A stretch of 64,000 bases of DNA, from the NCBI GenBank assembly GCA_905221325.1, contig CAJNCS010000009.1, positions 11,836-75,835 of the forward strand, in the 5' to 3' direction. Both the position numbers and the translations under genes were made by a program. Below the pieces are notes generated by a model that did not search any database, was not told where the DNA came from, and saw only the letters and a list, made by a program, of their open reading frames with translations. Below are positions 47,586 to 53,073 of this stretch, piece after piece. This DNA is from a bacterium (lineage in GTDB: Bacteria > Bacillota > Bacilli > Lactobacillales > Streptococcaceae). Each line of letters opens with the position of its first letter. Within the stretch, counting starts at the first letter, position 1.

Positions 47586-48010
47586 GTCTTTGCCCTCCAT
47601 TTTCTTGGATTCTGACGGAAATCCATGGTCATTTCCTGATAAAGCAAACGCCCATTTTCTTCTAAGAGATTGGCATTTTGACTTCTTAGAAGATCATTAT
47701 TTCTTGCTTCTTCCTGGTAGTCGTTAGCCAGTCTGTCATAATCTTCGATGCATGCTCTAAAAACTTGTGGTACGTCCTCAATCGACGAAGTGAGGCCTAT
47801 AGGAGGTTGTGTGTCATATGTGAATCTCCTATCGCTATTTTTCAAGTTTCTTCGTACAACTTCTCTAAAATTCTCAGCCTCTTCGATGATAATCGCTGTT
47901 TTTTCTTCAGCCTTTTCTTCATCTTTGGATGTAAGTAGCAGCAGGATGAAGACCACGATAAAGATAGTCAATAAGCCAAGCAATTGGCTTGATAAAGTTG
48001 GTTCTGTCAT
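47582..48010 (-). CDS. 142-aa membrane-anchored coiled-coil protein
   Basis: An N-terminal transmembrane segment (residues 10-27, LLGLLTIFIVVFILLLLT) precedes a highly charged, helical domain (EDYDRLANDYQEEARNNDLL). Function unknown. Start is 10 bases downstream of the 240-aa gene. Confidence 0.65.
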   Translation of the reverse strand: MTEPTLSSQLLGLLTIFIVVFILLLLTSKDEEKAEEKTAIIIEEAENFREVVRRNLKNSDRRFTYDTQPPIGLTSSIEDVPQVFRACIEDYDRLANDYQEEARNNDLLRSQNANLLEENGRLLYQEMTMDFRQNPRKWRAKT

Positions 48011-48020
48011 TTCCCTTCTC

Positions 48021-48743
48021 CTAAATAACTTTTTCTTTCAGTGTTTCAAAAACTTCAAACTTCAAATTTGTCTGTTCTTTTATTTTCTTCAATACACTAA
48101 GCACTGTGTCATCTTCGTTAAACTGAATGATGGTATCACTTATAACTAGTTCATAGATGTTAGACATAATTCTATTATCTATTTCTGTCTGTTCATCGGA
48201 TTCTATTTCTAAATCGATTTCGTTCTTATAATTTTTGAGAGCGTTAGCGGATTCATTAAATCCATGAAGTAACAATGTTCTTTGTAAAATTTCATTCACA
48301 TCAATGTATTTATCTAAACTTTCTCTTTCTCTTGCTCGTTTTGTTTCATCAGGAAACAGAATATGCATTCTATCAAAGATTTTGCTAAGTATTTTTACAT
48401 TCTTTTTGGTTGGTTTTGTCTGAGTGTTTACAATACTAGCCATCGGATATCCTTTAGTAAATCCAAGTTTTAAATCTAAATCACTGGCAGAGGACGAAAT
48501 CTCTTTTCTAAGATTTTTTAAAATATCAATAAGTAAGGTTGCCCACATTATCGACATAAAATCATGTCCAAATGAACCGTTGTAATCGTTTGGTTTCTCA
48601 AGTGGATTAAATTTCTCGTTGGATAAATTTTGTACAATTTTTTTAAGATTTTCATCTTCATGTTCATAGTTTTCGAAGAAATTTCGTAATCCTGGTCTAT
48701 TCTCTTTCTTCATCTTATGTTTATATGCTTTTTTATTATTCAT
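48021..48743 (-). CDS. 240-aa protein of unknown function
   Basis: MNNKKAYKHKMKKENRPGLR starts a soluble, lysine-rich, low-GC gene. Residues 155-160 read RTLLLH, matching the R-x4-H spacing of HEPN ribonucleases in a helical context, but nothing else proves that fold. It is the only larger early gene with no counterpart I recognise and could be an accessory (defence or takeover) gene. Confidence 0.7.
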   Translation of the reverse strand: MNNKKAYKHKMKKENRPGLRNFFENYEHEDENLKKIVQNLSNEKFNPLEKPNDYNGSFGHDFMSIMWATLLIDILKNLRKEISSSASDLDLKLGFTKGYPMASIVNTQTKPTKKNVKILSKIFDRMHILFPDETKRARERESLDKYIDVNEILQRTLLLHGFNESANALKNYKNEIDLEIESDEQTEIDNRIMSNIYELVISDTIIQFNEDDTVLSVLKKIKEQTNLKFEVFETLKEKVI

Positions 48744-48754
48744 CTTTTTTCTCC

Positions 48755-49045
48755 TTACTCTCTTAGTTTTCGTACTTGTTTTTCTAACTCTAAAATCTCA
48801 TAAACATCATTGACATCGTACATAATATCTTTCCCTTGCTTACGAAATCGTAATCCTTTGCGTTCTAACTTCTTAATATAGCCGTGAGTAAAGCCGAACT
48901 TCTTCATCAAAGCCTGTTGATTGATTGGCATACGATCATTCTCTAACTGCTCCTTGACTTGCTTTTCAGCAAAGGCCAGTAATTGGTTTGTGAATAATTC
49001 AGCACTTTCGCCGTCCAATCGTAATTGTAACGTTATTCCTTCCAT
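48755..49045 (-). CDS. DUF771/excisionase-like phage protein
   Basis: The 96-aa protein MEGITLQLRLDGESAELFTN has a C-terminal helix-turn-helix-like half (INQQALMKKFGFTHGYIKKLERKGLRFRK) as in DUF771, a family related to Xis-type winged helices. It may act as excisionase or regulator. Its leader contains one copy of the 31-bp repeat. Confidence 0.75.
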   Translation of the reverse strand: MEGITLQLRLDGESAELFTNQLLAFAEKQVKEQLENDRMPINQQALMKKFGFTHGYIKKLERKGLRFRKQGKDIMYDVNDVYEILELEKQVRKLRE

Positions 49046-49046
49046 T

Positions 49047-49077
49047 TTCTACATCCTCTCAACTATGCGGGCAAGCA
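49047..49077. repeat. 31-bp direct repeat, copy 1
   Basis: TTCTACATCCTC followed by TCAACTATGCGGGCAAGCA; three mismatches to copy 2 at 53022-53052. The last 19 bases are identical. Confidence 0.85.
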
Positions 49078-49083
49078 TTTTTG

Positions 49084-49141
49084 TGATATAATGGTTTTAA
49101 TTATTTAAGTATGCGCCTGATTGCTGTCAGGTGCTTTTTTG
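49084..49141 (+). ncRNA. possible very short plus-strand transcript ending in a terminator
   Basis: TGATATAAT (extended -10 at 49084-49092) lies about 20 bases before GCGCCTGA/TCAGGTGC and a run of T residues (49113-49141). A transcript would be only about 45 bases long and antisense to the leader of the 48755 gene. The terminator alone is well supported; the promoter is tentative. Confidence 0.4.
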
Positions 49142-49144
49142 TTT

Positions 49145-49357
49145 TTAAATAACCACGTTTCGTGGTCTTGGATCTGAAAAAATTTCACCAATATCTTTTT
49201 CTAGAATATCGGCGATAATAAACATTTCGTCTGATTTAAAAGCGCTCTGTCCCTTCTCTTTCTGACGATATGCCGTTTCAGAAATTCCAAGTTTTTGAGC
49301 TAATTCTTTCTGTGTAATGCCTTTTTCTTTTCTTAGTTGATACAAATAAATTTGCAC
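49145..49357 (-). CDS. XRE helix-turn-helix regulator (Cro-like)
   Basis: The 70-aa protein has a canonical HTH (KGITQKELAQKLGISETAYRQKEKG, residues 13-37). It lies in the early operon and probably acts as Cro or an early repressor. The DNA encoding its last residues (PRNVV) contains the palindrome CCACGTTTCGTGG, matching the CI operator region. Confidence 0.87.
   Translation of the reverse strand: MQIYLYQLRKEKGITQKELAQKLGISETAYRQKEKGQSAFKSDEMFIIADILEKDIGEIFSDPRPRNVVI
49153..49165. promoter_or_regulatory. operator-like palindrome inside the Cro-like gene
   Basis: CCACG-TTT-CGTGG; 11 of these bases recur as CACGTTTCGTG at 50769-50779 in the early promoter spacer. Confidence 0.55.
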
Positions 49358-49397
49358 GTTCCTACCTCCTTATTTTTCTATTTGTTCCTCGCAATTC

Positions 49398-49406
49398 TGC
49401 TATAAT
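49398..49406 (+). promoter_or_regulatory. extended -10 promoter of the 49430 gene
   Basis: TGCTATAAT lies 23 bases before the ATG at 49430, with GAAGGGAGGTG as ribosome-binding site between. No clear -35. Confidence 0.6.
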
Positions 49407-49429
49407 ATAGCTAGAAGGGAGGTGAAGCC

Positions 49430-49642
49430 ATGAGTAAAGAATTTGATGCTTTTAAAAATTCTACTTACGCTACTTTAAAAACTATGATTTCTGGTGATGT
49501 AAATATCGTTTTAGGAATTATAGAGACTTTGCTTCAAGCACAAGCAAAAGATCTTGAAAACACATTTACAAACCGAAAAATCGATGATTTGATGAAGCGT
49601 GTTGCTGAGTTAGAGTCACAAGTCGATGAATTCTCAAACTAG
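49430..49642 (+). CDS. 70-aa plus-strand phage protein
   Basis: MSKEFDAFKNSTYATLKTMI then helical segments and a C-terminal coiled coil (RVAELESQVDEF). It is divergent from the Cro-like gene with its own promoter and a strong ribosome-binding site. Its 3' end overlaps the minus-strand 49566 frame. Expression from the prophage is plausible. No family recognised. Confidence 0.7.
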   Translation: MSKEFDAFKNSTYATLKTMISGDVNIVLGIIETLLQAQAKDLENTFTNRKIDDLMKRVAELESQVDEFSN

Positions 49643-49784
49643 CATCATCTAATTTCTGCTCAGCTCGTTCTTGCTTTTTTTGAATTTTAGCATTAAAGAC
49701 TGAGTAAGCATCTTCCCAAACCTTGACTACTTCCGTGGTCGAGGCTTTTATCTTGCCACTGAATGGGTATCTTTTAGGTCTCAT
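49566..49784 (-). CDS. 72-aa phage protein (KRYPFSG type), antisense to the 49430 gene at its end
   Basis: The ATG ending at 49784 encodes MRPKRYPFSGKIKASTTEVV, related in its start to the 39664 gene. The last 25 codons run antisense through the end of the 70-aa plus-strand gene. Both are plausible; the overlap lowers confidence. Confidence 0.5.
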   Translation of the reverse strand: MRPKRYPFSGKIKASTTEVVKVWEDAYSVFNAKIQKKQERAEQKLDDASLRIHRLVTLTQQHASSNHRFFGL

Positions 49785-49788
49785 TTCA

Positions 49789-49932
49789 CTACCTCGTCTC
49801 ACTTTCTATCGCCCTGAGTTCTATCTCATGGCTGACTTGTCTAAATAGCTTCTCACACGCTATTTTAGCTTCTCTGTACGTTTTAGATTTACTGATGAAG
49901 TAATCAGCAAGTTCAATGATTTTATCTTCCAT
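49789..49932 (-). CDS. 47-aa small phage protein
   Basis: MEDKIIELADYFISKSKTYR then EAKIACEKLFRQVSHEIELR: helical. The stop lies 4 bases before the next ATG. An 18-bp perfect palindrome lies 14 bases upstream of its start. Confidence 0.6.
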   Translation of the reverse strand: MEDKIIELADYFISKSKTYREAKIACEKLFRQVSHEIELRAIESETR

Positions 49933-49946
49933 GATTGTCTCCGAAA

Positions 49947-49964
49947 ATCGGTCTTAAGACCGAT
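49947..49964. promoter_or_regulatory. 18-bp perfect palindrome
   Basis: ATCGGTCTTAAGACCGAT. It could be a repressor site or an RNA hairpin in the leader of the 47-aa gene. Confidence 0.6.
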
Positions 49965-50049
49965 GTGTTAAGCAACTTGATTTTGCATAATGAATATATC
50001 TTTACGAAGGGAGGACACTTTATTTGTCCGAGTTTTTGTATAGAAATGT

Positions 50050-50338
50050 GATCAACCTTTGAAAAACGTTCTCACTAACGAACATCAGTCTTTCCAACTG
50101 ACAAGTAACTAGTGCGGAGAAAAGGGATTGAGTTATCGACCTGCCGTGCTGTTGTGATAGCAACTGTACGAGTAGGATGGAAACTTTAACTCTTTCCCCA
50201 GAACTCCCCGAGAATTAGTATTCGCAGTGAATGATGCATGTGTAGGAAGTGGAACCTCCGAAGTGATTTCAGTCTTACCAACGTTGATCTATAAAAAATC
50301 CACACCTCCAGCGACTTGGTAACTTGCTGGAGTTTTTT
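50050..50338 (+). ncRNA. candidate structured non-coding RNA with terminator
   Basis: Helices read by eye: closing stem GATCAAC (50050-50056) with GTTGATC (50283-50289); hairpins CGTT/AACG (50067-50080) and TCAGT/ACTGA (50085-50101); a long nested hairpin 50116-50207 with GGAG/CTCC, GGGA/TCCC, GAGTT/AACTC, CCTGC/GTAGG, CGTGC/GTACG and GTTG/CAAC; and ATTC/GAAT (50220-50232). Two pairs are G-T on the plus strand and would be C-A on the minus strand, favouring plus. A terminator follows. No promoter or known family was identified. Confidence 0.55.
50306..50338 (+). terminator. intrinsic terminator after the RNA candidate
   Basis: CTCCAGC and GCTGGAG form a 7-bp stem with a 13-base loop, followed by six T residues on the plus strand. 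Confidence 0.8.
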
Positions 50339-50400
50339 AATCCATTATTGCAGAATCAACATTTACATTACCTCCTTTTTTATTTCGCTCCATGAGCAAC

Positions 50401-50441
50401 AGCCTGCCAGGGAGTCGAACCCTGGTGCTACCGATCAGGCT
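50401..50441 (-). ncRNA. tRNA-like minihelix (acceptor stem plus T-arm)
   Basis: On the minus strand: AGCCTG, then ATCGGTAGCAC, then CAGGG-TTCGACT-CCCTG, then G and CAGGCT. The outer arms form a 6-bp acceptor-like stem, the T-arm has a perfect 5-bp stem and a canonical TTCRANY loop, and GGTAG resembles the D-loop GG. There is no anticodon arm. It overlaps the stop codon of the 50435-50710 gene. Alternative: a scar of a tRNA attachment site. Confidence 0.5.
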
Positions 50442-50710
50442 ACATTTATTTTGTCCATCATTCCTGCAAATGCTGCATCAAAACGAATGTCATTGATTTC
50501 ATCTTGAGTGAAACCAGAATCTAGAAGATAACGCTCTTGGCGTTCGATCTCTTCCGCTAACTCTGTCCATCCGAAAGCGAACCGACGGCAGTTAGTACAA
50601 AATTCTTCAAGTTGGCTATAGAGGAAGTTTTCCTCGTATGTATTTTGAAGCAAGGTTTCTGCAACCACTGCTTTGAAGATGTTGATGGCTTTATCGTTTA
50701 ATGTGTTCAT
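50435..50710 (-). CDS. 91-aa first gene of the early operon
   Basis: MNTLNDKAINIFKAVVAETL then helical, with two cysteines (EEFCTNCRRFAFGW) and a C-terminal DEINDIRFDAAFAGMMDKIN. It is the first gene after the strong minus-strand promoter at 50760-50788 and so the first lytic gene. Function unknown; may be an anti-repressor or host-takeover protein. The 3' end runs into the tRNA-like element. Confidence 0.75.
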   Translation of the reverse strand: MNTLNDKAINIFKAVVAETLLQNTYEENFLYSQLEEFCTNCRRFAFGWTELAEEIERQERYLLDSGFTQDEINDIRFDAAFAGMMDKINVA

Positions 50711-50759
50711 GATGTTTCCCTCCGATTTGTTTTTTTGTTATTTTCTTAAGCTTGATTTA

Positions 50760-50788
50760 ATTATAGCACACGTTTCGTGGGCTGTCAA
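50760..50788 (-). promoter_or_regulatory. early (lytic) promoter overlapped by CI operator
   Basis: TTGACA, 17 bases, TATAAT on the minus strand: a perfect consensus promoter. Its spacer contains CACGTTTCGTG read on plus (50769-50779), an inverted repeat around TTT, suited to repression by the CI-like protein. Confidence 0.85.
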
Positions 50789-50822
50789 CAATTTTTTTAC
50801 GAAAAAGTAAAAAAAGTTTTCT

Positions 50823-50845
50823 TTTCGTGGGTTTTGTGTTATACT
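50823..50845 (+). promoter_or_regulatory. promoter of the CI-like gene with operator half-site
   Basis: TGTTATACT (50837-50845) is an extended -10, 32 bases before the start codon. TTTCGTGGG at 50823-50831 repeats the 9 bases found at 50773-50781 in the facing promoter. Confidence 0.65.
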
Positions 50846-50876
50846 TTACTTATAGAAAAATAAAAAGGACTCAATC

Positions 50877-51623
50877 ATGAATAAAGAAGAAATTGCCATT
50901 GTAATAGGCGAAAATATAAAGCAATATAGGCTTCAAAATGGTTGGACTCAACAAGAATTAGGGACTAAGATAGGGATAAGTAAAAATGCTATCGGGAATT
51001 ATGAGAAAGGTTTTAGATCTCCTAAAAAGGATACAATGTTTGACTTGGCGAATGCTTTTAACATTTCGATTGATGACCTTTTCCCTCCGATTCAAAAAGA
51101 CTCTTCTTCTCCCACTTCCTCCATCCAAACCATCTACGATGAACTAAACTCTACAAGACAAGTAAAAGTCCTGAATTATGCAAAGAGGCAACTTAACGAG
51201 CAGATAAACGAAGAAGAAACGAAGGAAAACGAAGTATCAGAAGTCATTCAGCTCTACAGTTACGACTACTACGACCACCCAGCTTCTGCAGGTACAGGCC
51301 AGTATTTGAACGATGTACGAGTGGAGCGGATTGAGTTGCCAGTAGATATCGATGCCGACTTCGTCATTCCAATCAAAGGGGACTCCATGGAGCCTGACTA
51401 TCACGACGGCGACCTGGTATTCATTCAGACCAGCGTGGACTTAAATAACGGTGTTATCGGAGTGTTCAACTACAACGGTGATGCTTATATCAAGCAGCTT
51501 GTCATCGACAAAGAACAGGCATACCTACATAGCTTGAACCCTGCGTACAAGGATATGCCAATCACACCAGAGACCGACTTCCGAATTATCGGCGAAGTCG
51601 TGGATTTGTATAGAGAGGGATAA
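50877..51623 (+). CDS. CI-like repressor with S24 autocleavage domain
   Basis: The 248-aa protein has an N-terminal XRE HTH (NGWTQQELGTKIGISKNAIGNYEKG, residues 21-45) and a LexA-like S24 domain with cleavage site Ala138-Gly139 (SAGTG), Ser170 (KGDSMEPDYHDGD) and Lys206 (GDAYIKQL). It should repress the early promoter and be inactivated by RecA-stimulated autocleavage, making the prophage SOS-inducible. Start after AAAAAGGAC. Confidence 0.95.
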   Translation: MNKEEIAIVIGENIKQYRLQNGWTQQELGTKIGISKNAIGNYEKGFRSPKKDTMFDLANAFNISIDDLFPPIQKDSSSPTSSIQTIYDELNSTRQVKVLNYAKRQLNEQINEEETKENEVSEVIQLYSYDYYDHPASAGTGQYLNDVRVERIELPVDIDADFVIPIKGDSMEPDYHDGDLVFIQTSVDLNNGVIGVFNYNGDAYIKQLVIDKEQAYLHSLNPAYKDMPITPETDFRIIGEVVDLYREG

Positions 51624-51624
51624 T

Positions 51625-51831
51625 ATGAGTAGTGAAAGCAGACCAATGGAAGTGATTAAACACAACCTAGATTGTCAATGTCATAGACGAAGAGAGTGGA
51701 TTAGAGTCAATGATAAGTGGCATGCTATCGAGTTTTCGGTAGACGATCCAAACGAACCTCCTATGACCGAAGAAGAAAAAGTCAACGTAGCCTTAATTAT
51801 TCAACAACACTTATCAAAAAAATCCGAATAA
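51625..51831 (+). CDS. 68-aa protein downstream of the repressor
   Basis: MSSESRPMEVIKHNLDCQCH then RRREWIRVNDKWHAIEFSVD; a CxC motif lies near the N-terminus. One base separates it from the repressor stop, so it is co-transcribed and expressed in the lysogen. Function unknown. Confidence 0.7.
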   Translation: MSSESRPMEVIKHNLDCQCHRRREWIRVNDKWHAIEFSVDDPNEPPMTEEEKVNVALIIQQHLSKKSE

Positions 51832-51908
51832 CAAAAGATTCTATTAAGACGCTCTGAAGAGCCTTGACGTCCCTACAGAGTTTGATTACTTAAATACTAC
51901 AATCTAAA

Positions 51909-51933
51909 AACCATGACAAGTGAGATCATGGTT
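51909..51933 (+). other. hairpin upstream of the exonuclease gene
   Basis: AACCATGA and TCATGGTT form an 8-bp stem with a 9-base loop in the 144-base gap between the 68-aa gene and the exonuclease. No T-run follows, so it is not a standard terminator. A weak promoter-like pair (TTGACG, 17 bases, TACTTA) starts at about 51863. Confidence 0.45.
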
Positions 51934-51975
51934 AAAGAGGAATGCTTAGCATTGTTGGAATGAAAGGAAACTTAT

Positions 51976-52899
51976 ATGTCTTACTCATATGTTGCTTTAG
52001 ATGTTGAAACTGCGAATGACTTTCGCGGTAGTGTTTGTTCTATCGGATTAGTAAAATTTAAAGATGGAAATATTGTTGATACATTTTACACTTTAATCAA
52101 TCCAGAAGAAGAGTTTGATGATTTCAATATTTTCATCCATGGCATTACTCCTGAAGATGTTCTTGATTCACCTACATTCCCAGAAGTAAGGAAGTCCATT
52201 GTTGATTTTATTGGTTCTGATATAGTTGTAGCCCACTTTGCACAGTTCGATATGGGAGCCCTTAAAGATGTATACCAAAAATACGAACTGGATTTTGATA
52301 ACATAGAATACATTTGTTCATATCGATTAGCCAAGGTCGCTTTACCTGGTCAATTGAATTACAAACTAAAAAGACTGGCTAAAAATTTGAATATTGAGCT
52401 AGACCACCACAACGCTTTATCAGATGCACGAGCAAGCGGATTGATTTTAGAATATCTACTATCTACTAATTCATTTTCCGACCTCAACGCTTTTTTAAAA
52501 GAATTTAGATACAATAAAACTGGCTTACTTGGTCAGTATGGATTTAAAAGGAAAAAAAGTTATCAATACAAGGAAAACCTTATCTATCAGCCAACAGAAG
52601 AAGAAAAAGCAGCAATGGATCCAGACCATTACTTTTACGGTTTATACTTTTGCTTTACTGGGAAACTCGAGCGAATGACTAGAAAAGAAGCTAACAAAGC
52701 TGCTGCGTTAGTTGGTGGCATTCCTGAAAAAGGAGTGACCAAACACACTAATATCTTAGTTGTAGGAGAACAAGATTGGAGAGTAGTCGGCACAGATGGG
52801 TTAAGTAGTAAAATGAAAAAAGCACAAACATTGTTAGAAAAAGGTCAAGATATTGAAATCATGACAGAAAATGATTTTATAAGATTGCTTGAGGAATAA
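51976..52899 (+). CDS. DnaQ-like 3'-5' exonuclease with C-terminal BRCT domain
   Basis: The 307-aa protein has exonuclease motifs ALDVETAN (Asp9, Glu11), VVAHFAQFDMGAL and HNALSDARASG (DEDDh type), a linker, and a BRCT domain (about residues 215-305; YFCFTGKLERMTRKEANKAA, GGIPEKGVTKHTNILVVG). Such proteins are related to the PolC/DinG exonuclease family. Its site between CI and integrase is where phages keep genes expressed in the lysogen, so a role in defence, exclusion or repair is possible. Confidence 0.87.
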   Translation: MSYSYVALDVETANDFRGSVCSIGLVKFKDGNIVDTFYTLINPEEEFDDFNIFIHGITPEDVLDSPTFPEVRKSIVDFIGSDIVVAHFAQFDMGALKDVYQKYELDFDNIEYICSYRLAKVALPGQLNYKLKRLAKNLNIELDHHNALSDARASGLILEYLLSTNSFSDLNAFLKEFRYNKTGLLGQYGFKRKKSYQYKENLIYQPTEEEKAAMDPDHYFYGLYFCFTGKLERMTRKEANKAAALVGGIPEKGVTKHTNILVVGEQDWRVVGTDGLSSKMKKAQTLLEKGQDIEIMTENDFIRLLEE

Positions 52900-52915
52900 T
52901 TAACAAGAAATAAAA

Positions 52916-52957
52916 AATCCCCACACTCTCCGACGGCCATCTTTGAGTGTGAGGATT
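52916..52957 (-). terminator. long hairpin, minus-strand terminator (may act both ways)
   Basis: AATCCCCACACTC pairs with GAGTGTGAGGATT (13 bp, one wobble) around a 16-base loop. The T-run is on the minus strand. It ends the exonuclease/integrase gap on one side. Confidence 0.7.
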
Positions 52958-52960
52958 CAA

Positions 52961-52987
52961 CCTTCCATCTAGCAAGCAATGGAAAGG
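52961..52987. other. second hairpin upstream of the integrase
   Basis: CCTTCCAT and ATGGAAAGG pair over 8 bp with one bulge. Confidence 0.5.
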
Positions 52988-53020
52988 ATGATAAAAAAAT
53001 ACAACTATAGTTTATCATAA
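52988..53020 (+). CDS. 10-codon leader peptide copying the integrase start
   Basis: After GGAAAGG the frame reads MIKKYNYSLS. Its first 16 bases, ATGATAAAAAAATACA, are identical to the first 16 of the integrase gene 86 bases downstream. It could be a leader, a decoy start or a duplication scar. Confidence 0.35.
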   Translation: MIKKYNYSLS

Positions 53021-53021
53021 G

Positions 53022-53052
53022 TTCTACACCTTTTCAACTATGCGGGCAAGCA
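53022..53052. repeat. 31-bp direct repeat, copy 2
   Basis: TTCTACACCTTT followed by TCAACTATGCGGGCAAGCA, in the same orientation as copy 1 at 49047-49077. Confidence 0.85.
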
Positions 53053-53073
53053 ATCGAAAAGAAAGGACTTTTT

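Larger units (their letters stand above)
49935..50434. other. gene-poor 500-base stretch in the immunity region
   Basis: No supported gene of 40 codons or more. It holds an 18-bp perfect palindrome (49947-49964), a nested-helix RNA candidate closed by GATCAAC/GTTGATC (50050-50289), a strong plus-strand terminator (50306-50338) and a tRNA-like minihelix (50401-50441). See separate entries. Confidence 0.85.

Noticed and set aside
50344..50395. short minus-strand frames (MLILQ, or MERNKKGGNVNV and on) between the minihelix and the terminator
   Set aside because: An AAAGGAGG site is present, but the frames are 5 and 18 codons long and nothing else supports them; too weak to list as genes.
49935..50434. 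retron, group I/II intron or CRISPR in the gene-poor stretch
   Set aside because: There is no reverse transcriptase, no intron-encoded protein nearby, no regular repeats; the helices do not match an intron core I can recognise.
50316..50507. 63-codon plus-strand frame across the terminator and tRNA-like element
   Set aside because: It begins inside a terminator, has no ribosome-binding site and runs antisense to the first early gene.
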